From: Exobasidium rhododendri
Lineage: Eukaryota > Basidiomycota > Exobasidiomycetes > Exobasidiales > Exobasidiaceae
Reading direction: 5' to 3'
Length of the DNA stretch: 64,000 nt
Assembly (NCBI GenBank): GCA_026210745.1
Contig: CP110631.1
Location: 2,666,001 to 2,730,000, forward strand
Position numbers and translations under genes: made by a program. Below are positions 1 to 9,682 of this stretch, in pieces. Below the pieces are notes generated by a model. It searched no databases. It was not told where the DNA came from and worked only from the letters and a program-made list of their open reading frames with translations. The stretch's first letter is position 1. Each line of letters starts with the position of its first letter.

Positions 1-2995
1 TACAATCATCTCGAAAGAGAAGACGCTCGCCATCCAACGTGCATTTAGGCGCAGGTCCGTCTTTTCAAGGTAATGAATCAGATGCAGGGACGCCTGCTGC
101 TCTGGCGGCCTCTACACCTGGTGCATTAAGTGCTAGGAGCAGTAGCCCTCCGCCATCCAGTCTTCCTCCATCAAGCCCACCTGCTGCATTCAGTGACATG
201 ACAGACGGGGAAGAAGACGGAGAAGACGGCGTGATTGACGATGAAGACGATGCTGAGAGACTTGGTCAAGCATACGAAGAAGACGAAGATGTGGAAGGAG
301 AAGACTTGTTCGGTGAAGGAATGGAAGGTGACTACACGGGAAACGCTGCCTTGGATCAGTACGATCAAGGTCTGGGGCTCAATGACGAGGAAGAATTTGA
401 TGCGTTGGACGATTCCACAAGGCGATTTGCTGAGCTGAAGATGCAGAGAAGAGACAGAGCAGAAGGCAAAGGATCGTATGGACAACGATCCCGTGCTCCG
501 AACTTCCTAGGAGAGAACGATGATGATGATGAATTTGAGGAGGATGAGCTGATGAGGAGAAGACGACGCAGGCACTACGATGAGTACGTTCAAGCCGAGG
601 AGGAGGAGGAGGAGATTCCTCTGGATCAACTAGCCCAAGCCAGGACGGACTCTTTGGAAAGTTGGATCGCTCTAGAACCGGTCCGCAAATCAATCATGCG
701 AGAGTTCAAGAACTTCCTCGTTACCTGTGTCGATGCGGTGGGAAACAGTGTCTACGGGCCAAGGGCTTCCATGGTAGGAGAACGTGAGTGTGTGCGCGGC
801 GTGTCCATTCTGCACCCATGCGAAGGAAAGGGACTGAACATTTCCCCCCCTCCCCCCTCCTTTTTCCCTCTTTTCCAACATGTACAGGCAATCTGCAGAC
901 CTTTGAAGTCTCGTTCAACGACTTGGTCGACAGCAAAGCAACGCTGGCTTTCCTTCTCACCAACTGCCCTGCGTCTATGCTACCGCTCTTCGATGTCGTC
1001 GCCTTTGACGTCGTGCACCTGTACTATGGTGAATTTCACCGTATTCACGAAGAAGTCTACGTCCGCATCACGGATTTCCCCAGTGTGCAGGAGATCCGTG
1101 ACCTTCGTCAGGTCCACCTGAACACGCTTGTTCGAGTCCAAGGCGTCGTCACCCGTCGCAGTGGAGTGTTTCCCCAGATGAAGTATGTCAAGTTCGACTG
1201 CAAGAAGTGCGCCACGGTCTTGGGGCCGTTCTTCCAGGAAGAGTCGAAAGAGGTAAAGGTCAGCTTCTGTCACAACTGCCAGAGTAAAGGACCCTTCCAG
1301 ATCAACACCGAGCAGACCGTGTACCGTAACTATCAAAAGATGACGCTGCAAGAGTCGCCTGGAAGTGTGCCGCCTGGTAGATTGCCCCGACATCGAGAGG
1401 TCATCCTGCTCTACGACCTGATCGACTCTGCAAAACCAGGAGAAGAGGTGGAAGTGACGGGAATCTATCGCAACAACTTCGACGCTTCTCTGAACACCAA
1501 GAACGGCTTTCCTGTCTTTGCTACCATCCTGGAGGCAAATCACATTGCCAAGCGAGACGATGCCTACGCTGCTTTTCATCTGACAAGCGAAGACGAGAGT
1601 GCGATCAAGGCGCTCTCAAACGATCCAAACATTGGGAAGCGGATCATCAAGAGTATGGCTCCGAGCATCTACGGCCACGACGACATCAAGACGGCCATGG
1701 CATTGAGCTTGTTCGGCGGTGTGGCAAAGGACGTGGGTGGAAAGCATCGGATTCGTGGGGACATCAACGTGCTGCTGCTGGGGGATCCGGGTACGGCAAA
1801 GAGTCAGTTCTTAAAGTATGTGGAAAAGACGGCAAGTCGAGCCATCTTTACCACTGGCCAAGGTGCAAGTGCCGTCGGTTTGACTGCCAGTGTTCGAAAG
1901 GATCCCATGACGGGAGAGTGGACGCTGGAGGGAGGTGCTTTAGTGCTGGCCGATAAGGGAGTTTGCTTGATCGACGAGTTCGACAAGATGAACGACGCAG
2001 ACCGGACCTCTATCCACGAAGCCATGGAACAGCAGAGCATCTCCATCTCCAAAGCAGGCATCATCACCACCCTGCAGGCCCGATGTGCGATCATTGCGGC
2101 GGCCAATCCGATCCGCGGTCGATACAACTCCACCATCCCTTTCACGCAGAACGTCGAGCTGACAGAGCCGATCTTGTCCAGGTTCGACATTCTCTGTGTC
2201 GTCAAGGACACCGTCGATCCCATCAAGGACGATCTGCTGGCGAGGTTCGTTGTAGGGAGTCATACGAGGAGCCACCCTGCCTTTGACGAGGAGCGGGACG
2301 AGGTTCACGTGGCCACCTTTCTCGACGCTGACATCATCCCACAAGACTTGTTGAAGAAGTACATCATGTATGCTCGAACGCACATGAGGCCGCAACTGGG
2401 CAGCCTGGATCAGGATCGAATGGCGAGGTTGTATGCCGACCTGAGAAGAGAGTCCCTGTCGACCGGTAGCTACCCCATCACGGTCCGACATCTAGAGAGC
2501 ATGATCCGAATGGCAGAAGCAAGTGCTAAGATGCATCTACGTGAACATGTGCGCAAGGACGACATCGACCTTGCGATTCGAGCGACGATTGAAAGCTTCG
2601 TCAGCGCTCAGAAGATGAGTGTGAAGAAGACGCTCGAAAGGGGATTCAGAAAGTACCTCAATCAGGAGAGAGATCAGCATGAACTTCTCGCCTTTTTGTT
2701 GGGTGGAATCATCAAGGACCGAATGCGATTCACACACCTCGGCAAGCAACAACGTCGACAGCAGGCAGAGACAGTGGAAGGAAGAGGAGGAGGGGGAGAA
2801 GAAGACGAGTCCGGCAGAGAGATCATCACTGTTCCCTTGACTGAACTAGAGACAAGATCAAAGGAGATGGGCGTCTTCGATCTGCAGGATTTCTTGAATA
2901 GCAGACTGTTCAGAACGAATGGCTACACCTTCAACGAACGCAACCGAACGATCTCGAAGGCTTTTGGAGCGCGTACAGGTAGAGAGGAGCTTTAG
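1..2995 (+). CDS. MCM2: MCM2, DNA replication licensing helicase subunit (5' partial)
   Basis: Subunit of the nuclear MCM2-7 replicative helicase. Two exons: 1-783 (reading frame open from base 3, so the true start lies upstream) and 888-2995; the intron 784-887 has donor GTGAGT and acceptor ACAG. The partial protein is about 962 aa. The N-terminus is acidic with a basic RKRRR patch, as in MCM2 tails. A C-x2-C...C-x2-C zinc finger (CKKC and CHNC) follows the OB region. The AAA+ core shows Walker A GDPGTAKSQ, Walker B DEFDKMND and the arginine finger SRFD. Family features agree over the whole length, so identity is secure. A GTG at base 39 is not a plausible start, because coding sequence continues upstream. 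The intron has an unusually long C/T tract before its acceptor. Confidence 0.96.
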
Positions 2996-3403
2996 GAACG
3001 GCAAAGTAGATGGGCCGGCGAGGCTTTTGTGTATTTCGATAGTGTATGTAGTGTTGTGATTCCGCAAATTTCATGTGATATGTCCCTTTTCCTCACACTC
3101 TTTCATTAGCGTCACTCCGTTGCGAGGTATACATGCTTCCTGCCTTTGCTGCAATGAAAAGGGGCGGCGAGATTGCAGAGAAGGAGGTACGGCGTGACAG
3201 TTGACGTTCTAGTCGGTTGTATCTGACACAGAAGAAACTGATTGTGGAGAGAGAGAGTCTTGTAGATTGGTAACGCGACGCGTAGTGTCCCAGTGCTACT
3301 CACTCTTATTTCTTGTGTTGCACTGAGAGACTAGTCAAATACTCTCCAACAGTACTTGCTTCCTCTTAGTCACTCATCTCTTGCGTAGGAACGAAACCTT
3401 GAG
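2996..3403. other. Intergenic, MCM2 terminator / CTF8 promoter
   Basis: No gene seen in these 408 bases between two tandem genes. An ACGCGT hexamer at 3278-3283 lies about 120 bp upstream of the CTF8 start and matches the MCB box bound by MBF at G1/S genes in other fungi. The hexamer occurs elsewhere in the window by chance, so this assignment is weak. Confidence 0.4.
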
Positions 3404-4452
3404 ATGCGAATCAACATCGAGTTACCGTCGTACTCTGCGGCCGCTTCCACCTCTTCCCAAAGAAATCTCGTCAATGCACCTCCTACACTCGCAAAGCTGA
3501 CACCATCGGGAGAGCTCGTGCTCATCGAACTGCAAGGAAGCTTAGAGATTGATGATGCACACCCAGAGGGTGGCCAAATACTCGGAAAGCTAGAGTTCCA
3601 CAAGGATAGAGAGGTGAGTGAGAGAGTTGTACATTCTTGTAATAGGAGAAGAGGAAGAAAGAGAGAGATCTTGATCGAAAGCTGACATTGTAAAATTACT
3701 CCTAATCTCAGGACAGACCAACACTGCTAATCTCGCATCATCGGCTCGAAGGAAAGGTAGTCGCACTTACTAAGCCGTTTGCAGTCCTGCAAAAGAGAAA
3801 GAAGAACAGCGGGCCAACGAAGGGTGCGCTTGACGAGAAGACTCGAAAAAGGAGCGCAGTACGGGAAGAAAGCAGAGAGGAGAGGGTCAACGGTAATGAA
3901 GACGACTTAATTACGGCAAGAGAGCATTTGAACTCCTCCCCTACTCGATTTGGTCTTCAGCAGAATGAGATGGGGGAGTACGGTGACGAAAACGAAGACG
4001 TAGAATACATCGATGAAGAGGATGGCTCTGCGTCACCCAGCGTGGCAAGGAAGCGAGCAAAGATACCAGATGCCGGTAACGGCTATCCGCACAAACTTGC
4101 AAAGTCAAGCGAAAGAAAGATAGTCACTAGCAGTAGTAGTCCAGCTCCCAAAGTGCCACTACGAGGAAGTGAGCTCGACTTCAGTTCACCGATAGCAAGA
4201 TCACGAACTGCACCTAGCTTCTTACCACGACGAGCAGAGGAAGACGAAGAAGGAGAGAGGCAGGCGATCAACGAAGTTGACAACGATGAAGACGCTGAAT
4301 TGGATTGGCTGCATAAAAGGGATACAACTACAACTTTTGACGTCGTCTGTCTCATTCGCAAGAAGATCTTATTCACAAAGAGACCAGAGCCAGTCGTTCG
4401 TCTGGATGGAGAAGGCGGCGAAAAGGCGAGGATTGCTTTGGGGTTGGCCTGA
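3404..4452 (+). CDS. CTF8: Ctf8, subunit of the Ctf18-RFC clamp loader
   Basis: Ctf8 joins Dcc1 and Ctf18 in an alternative RFC that loads PCNA and supports sister-chromatid cohesion. Exons 3404-3613 and 3712-4452 (intron 98 nt, GTGAGT...CTCAG) give 316 aa. The first conserved block reads ELQGSLE, then GKLEFHKD, and continues across the splice into HHRLEGKVV. The last block FDVVCLIRKKILFTKRPEP, about residues 278-296, is the typical Ctf8 C-terminus. Between the blocks lies an acidic, serine-rich, low-complexity stretch of roughly 170 residues. Usual family length is about 120-130 aa, so this protein is over twice as long. It sits directly downstream of MCM2, another S-phase gene, but with its own promoter space. 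Confidence 0.85.
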
Positions 4453-4830
4453 ACAACGTCGAGAGTACTGAAGAGAATTCTTCTAGACCTGACTCTGATG
4501 TGCAACAAGCTACAAGCTTTGTATCTTGATGACAGCTCGACTAAGACGTCGTAGAAACCTCCCCTGTTGGCCTGTATATTACTTAGTATTTTGGAGAAGC
4601 CATCGAGCGTTGCAAGTGGGGCAATGACTACGCTTAATGTTGCTCCCTGCACGGCTAATGCTTCGGGCGTGCTCATCGAATGTAGAGTGTTGATGCTTTC
4701 CCTTTCATTCGTCACTCAGTCGCGGTCTCTCGCTCTAGACACTCTTCAGGTACGATGGAGTTTGGTGTACTCCCGTACGTTGCCAACATATTCTTGAAAG
4801 GCATGGCCGGGTGCATGCAGTGATGCCTTG
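4453..4830. other. Intergenic between convergent genes
   Basis: 378 bases between the converging stops of CTF8 and the G-patch gene. Nothing coding or structured was recognised; presumably it holds both 3' UTRs and termination signals. Confidence 0.4.
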
Positions 4831-5720
4831 CTATACTGCATCCCCAACAGCCACAGATTTCTTCTTCTCCTTTTCTCTTCTCTTTACAGCTCGTGCCGCT
4901 CGTCTAGCCTCTTTGCCTCCGTCGCACTCTTCCCTCTTCCTCTTCTTGCCCGATAGTGACCCGACATTGCCTTCTTTCCTTGCCATCTTCGCCTCCTTGC
5001 GTCTCCTCTTTTCCTCCTTTCTCTCCCTCTTTTCCTCCTTTGCCTTGGCCTTTTCTTCCTTTGTGATCTTCACAGCAACGACAACTATATCGCCAGTCTT
5101 GCTTTTACCTTCCTCACTCTGCCTCTCATTCTCTTTGACTTCTTCTTCATCTGCCCTTCGCTTCTCCTGCTCCTGCTTTTTGAGAGACTGATCTTCTTTC
5201 TCCTCTTCAATTTCTTCCGTCTTGACTACTTCTCGACCTCTCACAAATCCGCTCATGAGCATCTTACGAGCATAGTCTCTCTTAGCCTGAGACACAAGAG
5301 ACAGTTTGCCCGGCAAGCTATTTCCTTCCACCACCTTGACAATCTCCGTCTTCTCCTCTTTATGTTCTGGTAGCTTCATCAGATTGACTGTCCCGACGAC
5401 ATTCGATCCAGTCTTCCCTGCGTCTTCACCTACTTTGATGTTGATACTTTTAGCACTTGCCTGGGTTATGATAAATGTCTCATCAGTACGAATGAACCTC
5501 TTTATTGCCTCCTTACAGCAGTGCATTCTCATTCACCCACCTCGAAGAGACAATCCCACCACTCCACTGCTCTGTCACGATCCTTTCCCAGTCCTCTCAA
5601 ATTACGCTTCTGAGGTAGGGCTAATGGCTTCTTAAGACCTCTCCCTTGCTTTCCGTCCAAGGCGACTCCCTTTCCCTCCCATCCATGGCCTTCCAAGTAG
5701 GTCGTTGGATTGAGCGGCAT
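4831..5720 (-). CDS. G-patch protein, GPATCH4/Tma23-like
   Basis: G-patch proteins of this type (human GPATCH4, yeast Tma23) are nucleolar and linked to ribosome biogenesis. Exon 1 (5720-5541) encodes a short N-terminal G-patch: YLEGHGWEGKG, then GLKKPL, GLG and the diagnostic WWDCLFE. Exon 2 (to 4831) encodes a lysine/glutamate-rich tail of about 225 residues ending in KRREKEKKK runs, again typical. The two frames must be joined by a very short intron. The donor GTGGGT at 5540 is clear; acceptors giving 29, 32 or 41 nt are all in phase, and 29-32 nt best fits the spacing in the family. An unrecognised sequencing indel is the alternative. Length is about 286 aa. Start chosen at the first ATG just before the G-patch. 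Confidence 0.75.
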
Positions 5721-5925
5721 GGCTCCTTCGTTAGAGGTTTCAGTAAGGACAGCCCTCTTCCTGTACGTTCACACAAATATCCACGGAAGACAGGCCGAGG
5801 TCAAATTTCTTTATTTCGACAGGCTCAAAAATCTATAGTATACACGTGAGGACACTATCCTCGCCCCTCGCACGGTTGTCTGTCATGGTGGTGAATTGAA
5901 TCATACCCGTTCCCTGAAGAGCTAG

Positions 5926-6973
5926 CTACTTGTCCTTCCATGCTTTGCCGACGCCGTGCCGACGGAGCTCCCCTCCAATCGCACCTCCCATCTTATTCTT
6001 CGCTTTAAATTCGTCGTACTTGTTGTTCATCGCTAGCAATCGATCCTTTCGCACCCCAATCGTCGACGGCGCGACGTCTTCTGACGCTTTCTTTAGTCGA
6101 CATGGCCGTGACCCAATGTATTTCCCTGGGACGAAAATCAGACGAAAGAGATTGTAAATGTTAGAAGGAGACAAAATGACCAGCAAGGCAACCTCTTTCA
6201 GCTCACCATCCATCTCTTTCCAGGCCTTGAGAAAGTCATGCGGATCAGCGAAAGCAACGAATCCATACCCTTTCGACTTATTGTCTGCCTTCTTTCGCAC
6301 CACTCTCGCTTTGGAAAAGGTAGGATACTTCTCGAAAGCTTGAGACAAGACGGCGTCCGACACATCGTTCCCTAGATCGCCGACAAAGAGTCTTTTATGC
6401 GCTGAGATTGAGAAGAAGGCTTGGATGTGAGACCTCGTCTCATTCGCAAGCTGCGAGGAGATCTATTCACTCACAGGGATCCCACTCCAGTAAAGTCTGG
6501 TCTTCGTAAATCTTTCCAACATTTTTTCTCAAGACGGTCTCTCTTGTTTCGCCCTTCTTCAAGGTCCCCGCCACTGCATTGCCCATCGCATCCTTTGGTC
6601 CTGGAGCTGTTCTAACCTTCTTTTCCGCTGCCACACTCCCCCCCGCTCCTGCCCCTGGACCAAACTGGCTGAAGCCGTTACTGCCGTCCGCCTGTCCATA
6701 GGCAGAAGCTTGCTGTAACGCTTGTGCTACATATGTCGCATTGTCCACTTCAACAGAGCTTGCTGATGTCCTTCCGTAGGCGGCATAGTAGGCATCGTAA
6801 TCAAAGGCCCAATTATTGACTGCCGCATCCCAGTAACTGCATTTCAGGAAAGTAGCATGTTAGAGCGTCGCTTTCCTTTGAAGCTACTCATTGGCAACAG
6901 GAGAACCTACTCACTAAAATTGTGCATACGGATCGGTAGAAGAAGAAGAAGCTGAAGCGCCGTACGATGCCAT
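5926..6973 (-). CDS. RBM42-like RNA-binding protein (one RRM)
   Basis: Homologue of RBM42, a single-RRM protein that in other eukaryotes associates with spliceosomal or RNP complexes. Four exons: 6973-6915, 6836-6475, 6401-6207 and 6125-5926, all with GTGAG-type donors, AG acceptors and matching phases, giving 271 aa. The N-terminus is Ser/Tyr/Gln-rich. The conserved pre-RRM motif EDQTLLEWDP is followed by the C-terminal RRM: RNP2-like RLFVGDLGNDV, RNP1 KGYGFVAFAD, then GKYIGSRPCRLKKA. The tail is basic and short. The position of the RRM at the C-terminus preceded by the LLEWD motif is characteristic of RBM42. It is divergently transcribed from PCC1 with about 270 bp between the starts. Confidence 0.88.
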
Positions 6974-7245
6974 GACAAACTCCTGGATCGAAGTCACTAT
7001 ACTGAATCGTGGTGGGCCAAGAAGGTCTTTGTCACGACAAGAGGAACTACTGGCCAGGAAATTAAGATTTGAGATTGCAAGCCCTCCTCACCTTCACGTG
7101 TCCTCGCACAAAATAAGGACCACACCCCTCAAGCCATTTACTTGCCTTTGCTTACAGGTGTCGGTGTCTACGATCTAACGTCGCACCTAGAGACAGGAAG
7201 TGGGCTTCAACGGGCGGAAGAGGGAATCGTCAGACTCTTCACAGC
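6974..7245. promoter_or_regulatory. Shared bidirectional promoter, RBM42-like / PCC1
   Basis: 272 bp separate the two divergent ATGs, so one region must carry both promoters. No specific factor site was recognised. This is inference from gene layout. Confidence 0.4.
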
Positions 7246-7794
7246 ATGGCGCGTGTTGCAGCGGCCAGCGCCGATGTTGGAAGTGCACCGAGTGAATTCG
7301 AAAGTCCACCACCGCATCTAAAGTTGATACATTCCCTGTAGGTGACGAGCGGAGGTAGGGTCGTCCAAGAATGTAATCACTCCTCTCCAAAAACCCACTG
7401 ACTTCTGATTGATCTCATCACTCTTCACACTCTTCTCCAACACACTCGTAACAGCGAGATCAACGTACCTTTGGCTTCCAGCTCTTCTGCACAGATCTTG
7501 TACCAAGTCATGAGTGTAGACAAGCCGCTTCGACCAAAGGAAACCCACATCGCATTCCGCGTCAGGCCGTCAGAGCAAGACAAGAATGCAGAAGCATCGA
7601 CTATGCTGGATGTACTCCTGCAAACGTCGTCAGTTCGTCAATTGAGGTTGTCCTCGAATGCAATCTTGGACGACATTAGCTTGATCCTTGAGACCATGGA
7701 AGCTTTCCCATCCAGTAGTAGCGGAGTCAAGATTCACGAAGGTACGGCACAGGACGAAGAGTTCGAGCTCAGTGGAACGGGGCGAGCGGGATGA
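7246..7794 (+). CDS. PCC1: Pcc1, KEOPS/EKC complex subunit
   Basis: Pcc1 is the small dimerisation subunit of the KEOPS complex, which makes the N6-threonylcarbamoyl modification on ANN-decoding tRNAs. Exon 1 is 7246-7337 and exon 2 is 7455-7794; the intron of 117 nt starts GTAGGT and ends AACAG, and both sides are in phase 2. The protein is 143 aa. The family core runs across the junction: IHSLEINVPL, then SVDKPLRPKE and NAILDDISLILETMEAF. The N-terminal 25 residues and an acidic C-terminal tail of about 35 residues are extra. Without the splice the first exon would stop at once, so the intron is needed. Identity is supported by the SVDKxLRPK and LETMEAF motifs. Confidence 0.85.
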
Positions 7795-7962
7795 ATGTGT
7801 ACCATCAGTGTGATACTGTAAAGAAGTAAACGAGCCAAAGCGAATCAATCTATTCATGTACATCCTTGCGACAAGAAAATTGAATCGGAGGCCTATACAT
7901 TAGCAGTAAAATTGTGTTCTTGCACTGTTTGGAGGGTACATAAAAGCAAGAAAATTACATGG

Positions 7963-8897
7963 TCAGTACAGTCTTTGATCCTCCTTTGCCGTCACCTCGC
8001 CTGGCAGCTTACCTCGGACGATGAAATTGGTCAAAACGGCGACAAAGAGTGCAAGACAGATGGCTGGCGGCCCAAACATGTCACCTGTAGGAGTGTTGTT
8101 TTAATTGGCAGACAAAGATACAAGCGAAGTCAGTGGGCAATTTCAGCGACTGCGAGCTTCCGATCTCCATATCTGTAGCACATGCGAGTGGCACTCACTA
8201 AAGTTACCGGCATACTTTGTCTTAATGAGATAGAGACGTCGATGATAGTTGAACAAGCCCCAAGACAATGTAAGAATGCTAATGAGGGCATAAACGATGG
8301 CAAAGAATCGGATGGTAGAACCGTTGGGGCTAGTCGAGGGTATTTGAGGACCTGGCTCTCCATTGCCATCTGGAGGAGTCGGGTTCGTCGTATGGGGGCG
8401 GAAGTGACTAGCCGAATTGAACATCGCCAGACTGAATGATCCAATCAGCAAAGACACTCGCAGCCATGAGATCCAAGTTCGCTTCAAAGGAAATAGAGAA
8501 AAAGGAACATGTCAATTGACTCCACACACTTTCGAACTCGGTCACTGTTTCCTTTTCACTCCACCTCAAGTAGTAGACTCACCTCGTTTGCAAACCAAAC
8601 TTTGGCTTCGACACGAACTGGACTTTTGACAGCTTTTGGCTTGGGAACTCTCCTGTGCGGTGGTAGATCAAGCACTGATCCATAGCTCGTGCCTGCTACC
8701 TGGCCTTGTGTATCATCGGCATTTCCATTCTGCTGACCACTTATTAAGGGCTCTCTTTCACCATCGTCCGCGATTGTAGTATCCTTCCATCCGAAGACAT
8801 TTTGAAGAGCCAGTACTGACTTTCTATACGTGAGACCGAGTGTACCCCTCTCAGATGGCTCAGAGAGGTTGTTGGCAGCTGTTGTGTGTGAGCTCAT
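7963..8897 (-). CDS. VTC1: VTC1-like vacuolar transporter chaperone subunit (DUF202)
   Basis: Vtc1 is the small membrane subunit of the VTC complex that polymerises and translocates polyphosphate into the vacuole. Exons 8897-8583, 8481-8199 and 8084-7963 give 239 aa with consistent phases. The core matches the DUF202/VTC family: RVEAKVWFANERTWISWL leads into the first membrane helix, then a second helix (FFAIVYALISILTLSWGLF), YHRR and a third helix after DMFGPP. There are three predicted transmembrane segments. There is no SPX or polymerase domain, so it is Vtc1-type rather than Vtc2-4. Yeast Vtc1 is about 129 aa; here an extra N-terminal tail of about 95 residues, Ser/Gly-rich, precedes the core. 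The second exon uses a less common AAG acceptor. Confidence 0.82.
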
Positions 8898-9682
8898 GGT
8901 GGGACTAGCACCGTTGCGATGTAATCGCTTATCGAAAGATAGATCCGAAGAAGAAGAAGGAGATGTCACTATAGAGGAAGGAGATTAAAGGAAAGTGCGT
9001 CAATTCAAATATCGGTAGCAGCCGTGCATGACTATGGAACAAGCGCGAAGAGGGAATAGATCGGGCACTTGAACAGTGTCTCAATTTTACCATCTCATGC
9101 ATGATGTACACGTGTGCACCTTGCTTCTTGTACAATTTCACCCTCTTCGTGCTGCACGGACACCGAAGATCATGCTCTATGAATTCCCTCGACGGTTGGG
9201 AGAGATGTCCACAACATTGAATTCATAATCCACAATGAGATGCAACCTTTTGGCGGTTTCGTTTACATGGCAAGAATAAGGTACGGTAATAGGAGAAAGA
9301 GGGGATAAAGTAAGAGCGGTCCACTACCAGCTGCCAGACCAGGACGCTTTCCTCTTGGAAAAGGGCTCCTTTCCCTGGTCTACTCCAAACGATGGCGGTT
9401 GTAGAGGAGGAAAAGTCGAAGAGAAGGAAAAATTGAATGAGGCGGAACGTGATTGACCAGACGAGTGTATTCTTGAAAATAAAAGCCTTTGGATGGTAGA
9501 GGAGATTTACAGCACTTGTGCGACAGGTCCATAGTACAACACTATTTTACGACTTGCTGCTTACATCCTTCTGTGGGGAAGAGGCAATGCAGTAAGTATT
9601 GGGGAAGAGACGAGGGTCATAGAGAGAAGGATGGAGAAAGAGGGAAGATCCCTTGTACAAGAATTGAAGACGAAAATCCACC
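8898..9682. other. Intergenic, VTC1 upstream / PUF 3' region
   Basis: 785 bases holding the promoter of the leftward VTC1-like gene and the 3' UTR of the leftward PUF gene beyond it. I found no convincing coding frame or RNA gene. Confidence 0.4.

Noticed and set aside
39-1121. Apparent start of MCM2 at a GTG near base 39
   Set aside because: The frame is open and coding-like (basic RKRRR patch) to the left window edge, so the gene simply continues upstream.
3278-3283. MCB (ACGCGT) box upstream of CTF8 as proof of cell-cycle control
   Set aside because: The hexamer occurs several times in the window, near chance expectation, so it was kept only as a note.
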